NCBI GenBank assembly: GCA_900239685.1
Contig: OENT01000551.1
Span: forward strand, 35,496-99,495
Reading direction: 5' to 3'
Length of the DNA stretch: 64,000 nucleotides
From: Rotaria macrura
Taxonomy: Eukaryota > Rotifera > Eurotatoria > Philodinida > Philodinidae
Part shown: positions 25,201-37,309 of the stretch, piece after piece
Layout of the letters: each line of letters starts with the position of its first letter
Numbering within the stretch: position 1 is the first letter of the stretch
Position numbers and translations under genes: made by a program
The notes under the pieces: generated by a model
Seen by the model: the letters and a program-made list of their open reading frames with translations, nothing else
Database searches by the model: none
What the model was told of the DNA's origin: nothing

Positions 25201-27503
25201 TTTAAAACATACAATATTGATGTTTGTTGGAGAAGGCTATGATTTCCAGAAAGCTATCTTTGAAAAGAGTGAACTGACACCTAGTGGTGGCAAGTTACAT
25301 CTCGTTAAACGGGTATTCTTTTTATTACTCATTTCATGGCTTATAATAAGTGAATCAGAAATATAATGCCATGGTAAGTGAAAGCAGCTAATTCCTAAAA
25401 GTTCCCTGGCAGAAAACGAACAGTTTCTATGTTTCGTTCGCCAAATCTACTAATGAGGTTTTTTTCGCGGCTTCGAATAACGTGAATATAAACCATTCTG
25501 TTCAGAATTCGTTTTAGATAGAGAATATTGTATTCACTAACCAAGTTATATACAACCATTGAAACGTTCCATCGAAGCGTCTTAATCTGTGTCTCAATCA
25601 TATCACTCAAGGCAAATAATACATGTAGCATCCCTCAATGAAATTCTTACTTAGACACTGTGGTTTCGTTGACCACATGCCATTAGTACATGTATAAAGT
25701 CCACCAATCGTTGAATCGAGTGCATAGCCAGGCATGCAACTAAATTGAATCCATCCTAAAACATATGTAGAATAATATTGAAGAAAAGAATTCACAAATC
25801 TTGTCTTAATACCAGTCACTGTGTTGCTTGTTGTGTATATTAACGACATGTTGGAATAATATCCATTGGTAATGTTAAGTGTTGTTGCACCGATGATACA
25901 AGACACGGAATTACCTGTGAGCATTGCAGTTGTTGTAATTGTTGTAAAAGAAGCATTGCCAGTATTCGTAAGACAGTTCGGAAACGAGCTCCATGAACCA
26001 TTGGTGCTACATGTCACGTTCAAGCTACCACCAATGTTAGTGTAACCGTTAATACAAGTGAAGGCAATATAAGAACCACTAAGAACGACGCCTGCTTCTT
26101 GTGGGTTCTGCATCAAGTGGCTCTGAGCAGTGATTTGTAAACCAGTTGAAGTTGATGCGTAGCTTTGCAAAGCGGAGAACGAACATCGACCCGTTACTTC
26201 AAAAAGTCAATGCATAAAAAAGGAAAATTTTCTAGACAATCTAATCGTACTCAGACATTTGGGTTTCGTGGACCACATGCCATTAGTACATGGATAAAGT
26301 CCACCAATGGTTGGATCGAGTGCATAGCCAGGCATGCAACTAAATTGAATCCATCCTAGAATTTATGTCATCAAATCGTGAAAGCAAATTCCCTAATCTT
26401 GTCTTAATACCAGTGACAGTGTTGCTTGTTGTGTATATTAACGACATATTGGAATAATATCCATTGGTAATGTTAAGTGTTGTTGCATCCATCGTGCAAT
26501 ATGAAGTTCCTGTAGGTACCGCAACAGTGGTTAGAGCGCTACCGCTAGTATTCAAGACACAGTTAGGAAATTGACTCCACGAACCATTTGAAGAACATGT
26601 TATATTTAAACTACCACCGATATTTGTGTAGCCACCAATACACGCGAGTACAATATACGAACCATTGAGAACAGAACTTGTGTCTTGTGAAACTTGCATT
26701 AATTGACTTTGTCCAGTGTTTTTGAAAGTGACGGAATTCGATAAAAGGTTTTGTAACGTCGAAAACGAACATCTGCCAGTGACTGTAGAAGATGGATTCG
26801 TAGAAAGATATATATGGAGGCAAAAACTTTAGTTTTACTTAAACATTGTGGTTTCGTTGACCAAACACCATTGTTACAAGTATACAATCCACCGATTGTT
26901 GGATCTAGTACATAACCAAAGACACAGGCAAACTGAATCCATCCTATGATATATATATATATATATATATGACGTGGTATGCTTAGAAATGTCGATATCG
27001 TCTAATTACCAGTAGCCATTGTATTCGACATGTATGATAGTGATGAATTTAAATAATATCCATTGGTTATATTAAATGTTGCTTGATTAACTGTACAAGG
27101 TAGAGTACCAGTAGCCGTCATGGAACCATTACCAATAATGGTGCTCGGGTTTATAGCAACACACGTGGGAAAAGTTGTCCATGTATTACCAATACATGTA
27201 ATGTTTAGTTGTCCATTCGAAAGTACATATCCACTATTACATACCATTGGTAAATACGCTCCCGATAATACAGAACTTTTATCTGCACCATTCATAGGTA
27301 AACTGCTGCTACCGTTGATGGACATTGTAATAGTGATGGATGAATTTTGAACAAAAGCGAATAATGGTGCTACAGGGCATTGACCTTTTTGAAATGACGT
27401 TTTAGTTGGACTTGAAAATGAAGAGAATTAGTAATATAGGATCCTTACCTTGGCATGCCACAACTAAGCAAACGATGCATATGCATAGACGGTAGTGATA
27501 CAT
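22279..27503 (-). CDS. secreted multi-sushi (CCP) repeat protein
   Basis: The first exon (27449-27503) encodes a signal peptide (MYHYRLCICIVCLVVACQ) and joins across a 64-nt intron to 27010-27384. I count about 16 sushi modules of roughly 60 residues, each with four cysteines and a late tryptophan (for example FTCINGY...NVTC...GSWSSFPNC). Two N-terminal modules are followed by six A/B pairs and two divergent C-terminal modules; the frame stops right after the last (SQFPVCTTSG). B modules are mostly split by a short intron after SNTVTG. There is no membrane segment or lipid-anchor signal, so the product is probably secreted. N-glycosylation sequons (NVTC, NITNG, NMS) are abundant. Sushi proteins in animals act in complement control, adhesion or mucosal layers; which applies here is unknown. 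Neighbours give no hint. Confidence 0.85.
23330..26780 (-). repeat. tandem array of about 590-bp sushi-pair units
   Basis: The landmark CCGTTACT (or a close variant) at the start of each A exon falls near 23341, 23931, 24520, 25108, 26191 and 26775. The spacing is 585-590 bp, except for one 1,083-bp step. Each unit holds one whole A exon, a split B module and two short introns, and the introns are repeated along with the exons. The long step is due to roughly 500 bp of extra intron sequence at about 25130-25650. Confidence 0.9.
25130..25650 (-). other. expanded intron in one sushi unit
   Basis: Where the other units have an intron of about 60 nt between B and A exons, this copy has around 530 nt of unrelated AT-rich DNA. 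I could not see terminal repeats or a target duplication, so it may be an old insertion or the ancestral form. Confidence 0.5.
26949..26970. repeat. (AT)n microsatellite in a sushi-gene intron
   Basis: About 11 AT dinucleotides within the 66-nt intron that splits the second sushi module. Confidence 0.85.
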
Positions 27504-28915
27504 GATGAGAAAAAGAACTCTGAGACACTCAGAAAAAAAGTATTTTTCTCAAGCTTCTAATATAAATGTCAGAAGTGGGAAAGAAAATCAATGAAAATAA
27601 GAACAAATCACTTTATCATACGAATACACAAATGTTTCTAATGTACATTAGTTTTCATTGATGACGATGGTGGATAGATATTCAAATAAAAGCTAGGTAC
27701 CATATTGTCAAATATTCATTTGACAATCGCTCTATTTGAATCATGTCTATATTATTTTCTGAGGATCAGATATTTTTTCTACGCCTCAACATGACGTCAA
27801 TAGAATATGTTTTTCATTTTACCAATTATCATATACTGAAAACACAATATATATAGCATTCCTGCCAATTTTTTGATATTGCTTAAATGTTTTTGTTATA
27901 TTTGAAACGAAAATTCGTTTTTGCAGTCAGTAATGAATAAAAGAGGAGAACATTCGTATCAATCGATTTGATAAAATGAGCAGCAAAATTGAAGGGCAGA
28001 AAAACAAATGACGAAAGCACAATTATGAAGGATGTCTAGTTAATGATGACAATATACTTGAAGACAATTAACATTTCTCGCAGAGTCGAAGGCGTATCAT
28101 TATAAAAATTTAACAAAAAATAATTTTTAATTGCGAATCGAATTCTTCGTCGAATACATACGTAATATGGATGGAATTATTTTTTAATGAAATGAATTGA
28201 TATTAATAGTTAATAAGAGAAAACACATGAATATTTCCTTAGTATTTCATTTTTCATTAGTAATCCTTGTCCATACAATACGAAACTGAATACAAATAAG
28301 TGAACACATAAGATGAATGTGTAGACATTCTAGGTTACTGGTTTTTCATTCGAAGCGCTGTCATCCATTATGATTTACAACATTGTCTTTAGATATACAC
28401 CATTGAATCATTAATATACATGACAATGACATATCCAAAACTCAAAAGAAATATATATTCTTCATTTTATTTTAAATCATCTTCAACTTGTTATAAGATA
28501 GAAAATTAATAATAAAATCAAATAATTTTTTTCGTTATACCTTACAAATCGATAGATTTTAAAAATAGTACAAATAAGTTTCTTTCACTATTTTTTCCCT
28601 CCAAGGTTACTCTGTAAACAATTTGATTTTGTTTTTTAGAACAAGTGTACATAATCGAGAGAAAAATGAATGATAGAAAGCAGCCACCATGAAAGGACAT
28701 TTATATATGTATAAATGTGTGTGTAAGTGAAGTAAAATACTACTACGCTTTCTTTTCTATTTAATCGAGGTAGAATATAATTTTCTTGCGCGCAGACACG
28801 ATGATTACTGATACAGTTCAGATGAGTTTCGAATATACTAATACATGTTTGTTTGATCGTCTGAAAAATCTACTTTTCTAGATGTAAAATAGAGTAGAAC
28901 TACAATTAGAATAAA
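27504..28915. other. divergent intergenic region
   Basis: Upstream DNA shared by the sushi gene (minus) and the proline-rich gene (plus). It should contain both promoters. TATA-like stretches near 27848 and 28702 are present, but in such AT-rich sequence I would not assign them. Confidence 0.4.
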
Positions 28916-30568
28916 ATGCCTTTGCAAGATGTTTCCAATGATTCATCCATGGTCAACTGGCTTCGTCAGTCGGGTCATGGACATTTATTAAATAATCAAT
29001 ATCATGCGTCAAATATTGAATCATCAGCACCGCCACTCATAGATGCGCGTGATTATACTGGTATCGATACATATGGCGATGCATATAATCGCTCGACGGC
29101 TCTTTCTCGAAACGAGAATTTAAATTTTCAATCGTTTACTTCTCAACATGAACCGGCAAATTGCATTGCATCACCAACACAATTTCTCGCACCACATCCA
29201 AATCAACAACTTGATGTGAACTTTGAAGTAAGTCGATCAATTTTTCGATTTTGTAACAGTGTACTTTTCGTCGATGAATAAATAAATAGCAAATGCGATG
29301 TGATCCAAATACTCGTGTTGTACATCAACCAGCACAAGGCGATGTCGTATACAAACAGCGGGTAATCATTTATACATTATTCTTTTATCTACGTATTATT
29401 CTAATCAACAATCAATATCAAGGTTTTCGTAAGATACTTACAACCTCCGACTCCACCTGTCGCTGGTGCAATTATTGTTCGAGAAAAGCAACTGCCACCA
29501 CCACCGCCTGACCCACCTCTGGTAATTGAATTTTATGCTGTGAATTCTTTAGTATAAGAAATTTCTATTCAACGTAGGTGATCAGACGTGCTCCACCTCC
29601 ACCTCCGACTCCACCACCAATTACGATTCGTGAAGTTTGTTTTTCACACGTTTAGTTTTAATTCTTTTTATACATTTCCATATATTTCTTAAAGCCTCCG
29701 CCACCAATGCTCCCACCAGAAGGTACTACAATTATTAATAAAATAATTCCACCAGGACCTAAACCACCACGACAAGTCATCATTGAACAATTTCCACAAT
29801 TACCACCGAAACCACGAGATGTCATACTAGAACGGTGGCTTCCGATACCACCACGTCAACGGCGAATTCTTTATGAACGTTTACCAGCTCCTGCTCCTAA
29901 TCCACCAGCAAGACCAGTTATCGTTCAATATGATCAACCACAAGTACATATTCAACGTGAAGTTGTCACAGAACCTTGTGCACATCAATGTCATCCACCA
30001 CCATCATGTCATACGAACATTGACCAAGTATTATCACAATTTGGAATCCATCAAAATATTCATACGACAGTAAAAGAAAAGGATTTTACTTCAACATTTC
30101 CAATAAATGATTATTTTCTTGTCTCATATTTTTTAAGTCTTCACCTTCGTCACTTATTTCATATAATCCACATACAACATTACAGCAGAGTTATGGCAGT
30201 ATTACTCAGCCTCAATCAAACGTTGTTATTATGCAAAAAGAACAACCTAATGCTATACCTTCACCATGTTATGGTATGCCATTATCGAATGTATGTACTA
30301 CACATTCGAATAGTGCACTAGGTGGCTATGGCTGTGGTGTACAAACTGTGCCAACTGTGGGTCAAACGTGTGGACATACAACCGTTTACAATGTGCCTGG
30401 TAAAGAAGAAAAAGTCAGAATAAAATACATTGTTGACTAAATTTCTTTCTATTCGTAGAAAATGTTCCAATTGATTCTGTTCTTCGTCAATTTGGTGTTA
30501 ATAGATGTTGTACTCAACAATCAACAGGTATAATTACTTCTTCACCACATATTGCCTCGTGTATGTAA
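28916..30568 (+). CDS. proline-rich repeat protein, seven exons, function unknown
   Basis: Exons 28916-29227, 29290-29361, 29423-29521, 29578-29634, 29695-30069, 30186-30399 and 30459-30568 join in frame to 412 residues. The first 100 residues are serine/asparagine-rich (MPLQDVSNDSSMVNWLRQSG). Then come polyproline blocks, mostly one per short exon (PPPPPDPP, APPPPPTPPP). The centre, about residues 190-265, has successive units of the type P-P-K-P-R-[DQ]-V-I-[LI]-E-[RQ]: RQVIIEQFPQLPPKPRDVIL, then ERWLPIPP, RRILYERLPAP, RPVIVQY. The C-terminal part is cysteine-rich and holds two copies of a motif, IDQVLSQFGI and IDSVLRQFGV. No signal peptide or membrane segment. The PPKPRDVI-ERW style reminds me of filament-like proteins in protists, but that is memory, not evidence. 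An intracellular scaffold is a guess. Confidence 0.7.
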
Positions 30569-31463
30569 CAAGCAATGATTGCAACTATGCAATCTTATTT
30601 ACATGCTCAATACACATGTGACCTATTAAATATTTACACTTGTTACAATTAATAAATTTTATACTTTGCAATATGTGAAAATATTGAAGAAAATAAAAAT
30701 ACATAAATTTTTAGACTTGCAGAAATAATCAAAATATGAGTATGAGGGGGAAACAAGGCTAACTAACATGTTTCATCTATGTTTGCATACAATATTACAT
30801 GAATAATTATTAGAGGTTGTTCATTTGACTTCAGATATGTTCGAGTATAAGCTCGATCCAATCGATTATACCTTGAAAAGTAACAGACCACGAATGACTT
30901 GATTGTAATAACGTCATTGTCAAGGTTGTGTGAGATTACGTATGAGAGACATCATAGTAGTAAAATGTCACAGAGCTAAAGATTTGACTGATATGACTGG
31001 GTTAAACCCATTGACCTCTTTTCTCATCGTGTTTAATCAAGGTCAGAGTTACATATACTCTCATAAATCTCTGGTGAAATATATCCATTCAGATTATGAC
31101 TCCAAGATTCGAAAAAAATAAAAATAATTAATGAAATATCTCTCTATACAGTTTATTTTCAATATAACTTGGCAAGAATGCATCACCAATGAACTCATAT
31201 CATGCCAGAGTTTTGTGAGTTTTCTACGGAACGATAACTTCATTGAAACTTATTATATGGGGAAAATCATATTTGTAATAGTAATGAAATGCGACGAATC
31301 TGTAAATCTTTATAAAAAGTTACAAATAGATTTCACGATCAACTAAATCATAAGTAATGTTAGTTCATTTACATTCATGAAAGTCGATATAATGCAGTCA
31401 ATGTTGTCTATCTTCTTGTAGTATTACAATGATTGACAAGAAGAATATGCACGCTTCTTTGTA
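30569..31463. other. convergent intergenic region
   Basis: Non-coding DNA between the proline-rich gene (plus) and the LDLa membrane protein (minus). The open frames at 30930 and 31131 show no domain. Confidence 0.4.
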
Positions 31464-32381
31464 CTAAACACAATATGTTCGAATGTTAGTCAATAGATTT
31501 GACTCTGGTAGAAGCATTGGATGTAGCATAGACATTGAATTTGATAATATTCGTGTTTTTATAGTTGTATAATGGATAGAACTTGAATAATGTGGAACAG
31601 ACGGTAAGAATGATGGACCAGGATAAGGTGGTGGTTCATAATAATCATTTATTGATATTGAATTTGGATCTAAATATTCATAAGCTGGCGGATAATCATT
31701 TATGTCTGATGTCATCAATGAAGAAGATCGTTGTTCTGTCATAGATGATATTCTATTTGTTGATGTTCGATTTAAATTTGTACGGAATGATTTATTCGTA
31801 TATAGAAATAATGAATTTGAAGGATTTTTACGTATTAAATAAATAATGATCGAAATAATTGAAATACATATTAAAATACTAATAGCTAAACAAGCTGAAT
31901 AACGAAAAGCATCGAAATCATTGTTTAATACAATTGATTCATTTGTAGAACTGATATCAAGATGAATTCTACTACCTAAAAGTGAGAGAGTCGAAAAAGA
32001 AAAAAAACATATATACTTTTCATTGGAAACAAAAATGCATCTTTTCTATTCTATTAACTATGTTCTTGTATATACTGTTCACAGGCTCGTCGATTTTGAT
32101 AGGTTAAACAAGTAATACGACCATAGGTAGTACAAGCAATTCTACAACTAACATTGTTTCCATGTAAACAGGCATAAACATCACCTTGACAATAACCTAG
32201 AAAAGAAGAAACGAAAGTTGTAGTTTCCTCTTTCGTTTCGAATATATTTCACTAAATTACAATTTCGTTCATCTGAACCATCTATACATTGCTTGTAACC
32301 ATCACATAGAAGTGTCCATGAAATGTTTTGACCATTTTTACAAGTAAAAAATTTATTCATATTCATCATAATAACAGTATA
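31464..32381 (-). CDS. LDLa-domain single-pass membrane protein with PPxY tail
   Basis: Three exons are visible on the minus strand: 32261-32381, 32059-32196 and 31464-31975, joined in phase across 64- and 83-nt introns. Exon 1 encodes an LDL-receptor class A module (FTCKNGQNISWTLLCDGYKQ then CIDGSDERNC, with the calcium-binding DGSDE). Exon 2 is a second cysteine-rich segment (YCQGDVYACL, NVSCRIACTTYG). Exon 3 has a membrane helix (ACLAISILICISIISIIIYL) followed by a basic stop-transfer and a cytoplasmic tail with DYPPAYEY and EPPPYPG, the second a canonical PPxY WW-domain ligand. The first visible exon has a good acceptor (TTCTAG) ahead of it and no signal peptide, so a 5' exon is probably missing from my model. 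LDLa modules bind ligands; PPxY tails often recruit NEDD4-type ubiquitin ligases (inference). Confidence 0.7.
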
Positions 32382-33737
32382 CTAGAATAAAAAATAACGA
32401 GATGTCTTTTTCTTTCATATATGTGTTAATTATATTCAGTCAAAAGTAATGGATTCTACCACTTCTTTTTATTCTGTATCGTAACAAATACATTACATAA
32501 ATATGAAAAACTGACTAGTTTCTCCTAGCTCTTCTCACTTAACAGTAGATACAATTTTTTATTGCTATACCGTATAGATCTTAATTCAATCAAATTTCCT
32601 CCATATGAAATTTAATGTAGAATTCCATAATACAATTCTCAAAATGTAGTAAAAAGTGACCGAGTAACACATTAGAGTGTAACGATGTAAAAGAGGACTG
32701 TTACTTGTATTTTATTGCTTTTAAAACAATGACGTAGAAGAAAAAAAAAAGAGAGAAGTCATAAAAATGAGGACAACGAACCCTTCCATTCTATTTCTCT
32801 CGTTGTTCTCATCTTCGAATGAGTTCACCGTACATAAATATTCTAGTGTAAATTGATGATTGTCTGATAGCAATTACTTGATAGCATTGATTAGCATCGT
32901 ACATTTCTATGAAAAATAATCACTACAAGCATCATTGAATATTTTTGCTATTCTTCTGTACCATTAAGTTATGTTGTTCTTTTATTTCTATCCACATCAA
33001 ATCTAGAAAAAAGCCATGTTTTAATCAGTACGATTGTGTTTGATTAGAAGTTGACAGAAAACGAGCGAGAGGAAAAATCTAAGCGTTTAATTACTGTATA
33101 CATACATGTTCAACGTCGGTTCTAACATGAAAAAAATATACACAAGAACACTTGTCAATTGATCGATAATAGTATGAGTTGAAATAGAAAAACAAAATCT
33201 ATGAATACGTCGATAATAAAATGAAACGAATGTATAAACCTAAAATACTAGCGTACTTCCTATAATTCGTAGGAAAAAGAGCAAGAAAATTCAACAGGGA
33301 AAAACTAAAGTAGGTAGATCTTAACAAGTAAATGAGCACATCATTCTAGATTAAAACTTTCTGAGATATTCTTCTATGACACAATCAACAGTACTGTAAG
33401 CGGATATGTCCAAGAAAATGAGACTCGAATCCCAAATTGTGTAAAGTAAATACAATACTGATCGAAGCAAGGAAAAACAATGCTTTATTGGACGTTTTTT
33501 TTTCATGGCAAAAATATGTTCGACCTTAAAGACATTTTTCAGATCTGAATAAGATCCGTTATGCAAAATTTCAAACGATCGGCTCTTATGTCAAGTAGAT
33601 TCCATGGATTACCAAATTATCAAAACGAAGTTGTATCTTTTTTTTTTCTATTTGCTCTATCTTTCTGTGATATCTTCAGCAGAGTTCTGTAGGAGTGAGT
33701 TTTTACAAAGCGCGAACTATTCATTATATTTTTATTT
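32382..33737. other. intergenic; may hold the 5' exon of the LDLa gene
   Basis: I could not identify a signal-peptide exon on the minus strand here. Other open frames are short and featureless. Confidence 0.35.
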
Positions 33738-35813
33738 ATGTCAGATGTGTTACAACTTGAAAAACTATTCGATGATCTCCTTGGACAATCGAAAGAACAA
33801 ATCGAAGTAAGAAACGCAACAAAGTCATTAGAAAAAATTCAAATAGTTGCCAATCGTTTTGTTACGATAAAACGTTTAGGTCGAGGTGGGTTCGGTGAAG
33901 TGAGTACCATTGCCGAATTATTTTCAACACTATTGAATAAAATCTAGGTTTATTTAGCTAAAGATAAACATCGAAATGATTCATTAATAGCGATTAAATT
34001 TGAAAATTCCAAAACATCACGTTCACAATTATTAATAGAAAAATATGTTTTCGAAATCATGCATGATAGTGTTTACATTCCCAAAATGTTCTATTTCGGT
34101 ATGCACAATCAATATACAGTACTTGCTATGGATTTATTAGGACCATCGGTTGAAGATTTATTAAATTTTTGTGGAAGAAAATTTTCTCCTAAAACAATAT
34201 GTATGATTATGGAACAGATTTTACGAGCTATTGAATCATTACATAATCATTCACTTATTCATCGAGATTTAAAACCAGATAGTAAGTAGTTATGAACAAA
34301 AACAAAAATTGAAGTATTTCAATAGAAAACTGACATCGAATTTCATAGTGATCGAACTTCTATGTAAGAGAATTCACATCAGATCTCGAAACGGGCCGGA
34401 TCAATACATTCATTATGTTTTTTTTTCAACTTTTCAATAAATGATATACGTATTTTTAAAGTAAATATTATCAAAAATTCAGTCCAGTGATTTGAAAAAT
34501 AAGCAAATGTCACTTTGATGCGTTTGGAAGTTCATTGATTCAAATTCACCAATAGGATTCAAAATCACAACGATTGCATTTCCTCTTGTTGAAATGTTTC
34601 CTGTAGTCAATGGATTTGCACTGAATCAAAAATTAATCTCCCTTTCACCAAGTGACATAGTATGTCATGTGTTCTGCGTTTTGTTATAAAATTCAGAAAG
34701 TCTCAAGAAAGTATGATTAGTATAATGAGTCAGGGAAATCACTTTAACCAATCGTATGTCTCGTCTGTAAGCAATTTTCTAGAAAACATTTCATCTACCT
34801 AATCGTTCAAATTTGATTCAGGAGTGAATTTATCCAAAGCGTATTATTCTCTGGGGAAAAAAGGATTTCTATAGTTTTCGCATCATTTTTTATGCGACGT
34901 TGTTTGCAAATTTTGACTGTGTAGAAAAGTTGAGCGTCGAAGAAAGCTCAAACTTAAAACATCAATTCATATCTTTCTTTGGGGTTCACAAAAGCACTTT
35001 AGACAACAAAGTAGCTTACTATACGGTCAAAATCGAAAAAATACTTTCATTCAGACATGCGGTAAATTTACCACAGATATAATTCGATTAAAATTTCATA
35101 GCATAGGACACCCGTGCCATGTACGATGTGTATTATTGAGTTCTGAAACCTTACAATATATTAACTTTATGATTCTAAAAAGGACGTAGACACAGACATA
35201 TTGGTACACGCTACTAGTTTCAATCGTTCTCATCTCAATTGTGTAGATTTTTTCTTGTTGAATAGATTTTCTATTTGGTGTTGGAACTAAATCTCATACA
35301 GTGCATTTAATTGATTTCGGTCTATGCAAAAATTATCGTCATCCATTAACATACGAGCATATCCTATATCGAAGTGGTAAAACATTAATTGGTACAGCAC
35401 GTTATTGTTCATTGTTTACTCATCATGGTTTAGAGCAATCACGTCGTGATGATATTGAATGTTTATCATACATAATTATTTATTTAGCTAAAGGTTTTCT
35501 ACCTTGGATGTCAATTAAAAATTCCAATAGGAAAAAACGTAATGAAAAATTAATGGAAATAAAAGAAAGTTTAACTTCAAAAGAACTCTGTTCGAATTTA
35601 CCACATGAATTCGAATTATTTTATATTTATTCACGAACATTATCCTATACACAAAGACCTGATTATGGATATCTACGAAATTTACTTATGACACTAATCA
35701 ATCGTCTTAAAGTTAAATTCGATTATATTTATGATTGGCATTTAATGATTAAATTATTTAAAGATAATTTAGATGCTGGAAGGCCAATTTTACCGAAGAA
35801 AAACATCAATTAA
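33738..35813 (+). CDS. CSNK1-like: casein kinase 1 family protein kinase
   Basis: Exons 33738-33899, 33948-34281 and 35266-35813 join to 347 residues. The glycine loop RLGRGGFGE spans the first intron and continues VYLAKD. The catalytic lysine lies in IAIKFE. Then come the AMDLLGPSVEDLL hinge region, the catalytic loop HRDLKPDN (split by the second intron), DFG in HLIDFGLCK, and the CK1-specific segment GTARYCSLFTHHGLEQSRRD with DDIECLSY. All residues needed for catalysis are present, so the enzyme should be an active Ser/Thr kinase of the CK1 group, divergent from the main alpha/delta forms. There is a 40-residue N-terminal extension and almost no C-terminal tail. The second intron is 984 nt, against 48 nt for the first. 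Substrates cannot be inferred. Confidence 0.88.
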
Positions 35814-36571
35814 ACGAATTCTGTCAATCATACACATGCTTGTCAACTCACATATGTTCATATATGTGAACCATCCGATTTATAAAAAATATGTTCAGCG
35901 AAAAATACGATTGTTTTTTTTTATTTATCCAAGAATATTCAATCGCTAGAAAAATCTCTGAATATAGATTTTGAAAGATTCTACGTCCATGGTTTTTCAT
36001 TTAAAGAATTGGATTGATTGATCTATCACTAGATATTGTGAATGTGAATTTTCCTTGGCAAAGATATCACAATCCTATGTGACTTATTAGATTCATAACA
36101 CGTAAGTACAGCACACCATTGCAGATCGTTCGATACTCAATCATTAAGTCTGACAAGTAGGAGTTTTCAAAATACATTACATGGAATTTCGATGAACGAT
36201 TAGTGACTATAGTCCTTTAGCTGAAGATTCCAAAGTATTTTTACAGATTTTCAGAGGAATAATAGCACTAGTTGTTTTATCGATCACAAAGAACCTATGT
36301 AACAGATTTTGTGTAATCTTTGTTATTCATGACCTAAGTTAACAGTGACCTCTATACAAGTAAACGTTATTGAATGCAGTATATTGGATAATGAAATATT
36401 ACAAAAAAAAGCAAATAAATAAGAGTTTCTTGTGTTTTGTTTTTCCATCATCAAGATTCAACGCTTGTACGTGACCGGATTTGTGAGAAAAAAGTATTTC
36501 TGGTATTGATAAACATTCTTTTTTTTTCAAGAAAATGGAATTTCAATCTTCCCTCATAGCATGTAACCATA
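35814..36571. other. intergenic between the CK1 and YRDC genes
   Basis: AT-rich, with no open frame of note. It should hold the YRDC promoter. Confidence 0.45.
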
Positions 36572-37309
36572 ATGCACATTCTTTCATTTATTCGACAGTT
36601 CGACTACCACGTTCTACGTCAGTTTTCTCTTCATTACAACAGAATCATGTTGAACAATCTAGTTTCAATACATGAAACCAATTTAATAGATCGATGTGTT
36701 TCAATTTTAAAAAACGATGGTGTTTTAGCCGTACCAACTGATACAATCTATGGTCTTGCTGGTTTAGTCAATAGTGAAAAAGCTGTGCGTAAAATATATG
36801 AAATTAAAGGTCGACTATTTACAAAACCTTTGGCAATATCTGTGGGCACGATTGATGACTTATTTACTTGGGCAAAACCAACATTAACTAAAGAACAACT
36901 ATCGACCGGTGATCTTCTTCCTGGTCCAGTAACTCTTATGTTCGAGAGGCAAACATCATTGCCTACATACTTTAATCCTAATATCGAGAACGTTGCCATT
37001 CGTATTCCAAAATGTCAATTCATGATTGAATTAGCTCAACGTTTACAGGAACCAATTGCATTAACAAGTGCAAATATATCGAATGAACCAAGTACGATTT
37101 CTATTGATGAATTTCAACAACTATGGACACAAATCGATTTAGTTATTGATGGTGGTGTATTAGCATCGCATGATCGACGTGGTTCAACAATAGTTGATCT
37201 GTCTGATAAAGGTCATTTTCATATTCAACGTCAAGGCATTGATTGTGAACGTATTCTACAATATTTGAAAGAACATTGTCAATTAAAAGAAAAAAACACT
37301 GTTTTATAA
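36572..37309 (+). CDS. YRDC: YRDC/Sua5-type threonylcarbamoyl-AMP synthase
   Basis: Intronless, 245 residues. The YrdC fold runs from about residue 45 to the end: GVLAVPTDTIYGLAGLV (nucleotide/threonine site), IYEIKGRLFTKPLAISVGTI (the KxR..KP.. signature), LLPGPVTLMFER, VAIRIPKCQF and ALTSANISNEPST. The enzyme makes threonylcarbamoyl-AMP from threonine, bicarbonate and ATP, the first step of the t6A37 tRNA modification. The first 26 residues (MHILSFIRQFDYHVLRQFSL...) are arginine-containing and hydrophobic without acidic residues except one, like a mitochondrial presequence. A second methionine at residue 26 would give a cytosolic form, as in other animals where the protein serves both compartments. 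Lacks the Sua5 C-terminal domain, as in animal YRDC. Confidence 0.92.
   Translation: MHILSFIRQFDYHVLRQFSLHYNRIMLNNLVSIHETNLIDRCVSILKNDGVLAVPTDTIYGLAGLVNSEKAVRKIYEIKGRLFTKPLAISVGTIDDLFTWAKPTLTKEQLSTGDLLPGPVTLMFERQTSLPTYFNPNIENVAIRIPKCQFMIELAQRLQEPIALTSANISNEPSTISIDEFQQLWTQIDLVIDGGVLASHDRRGSTIVDLSDKGHFHIQRQGIDCERILQYLKEHCQLKEKNTVL

Noticed and set aside
34282..35265. Separate gene within the long CK1 intron (frame at 34900-35082)
   Set aside because: No domain, and the flanking kinase exons join exactly between D and N of HRDLKPDN, so this is intron.
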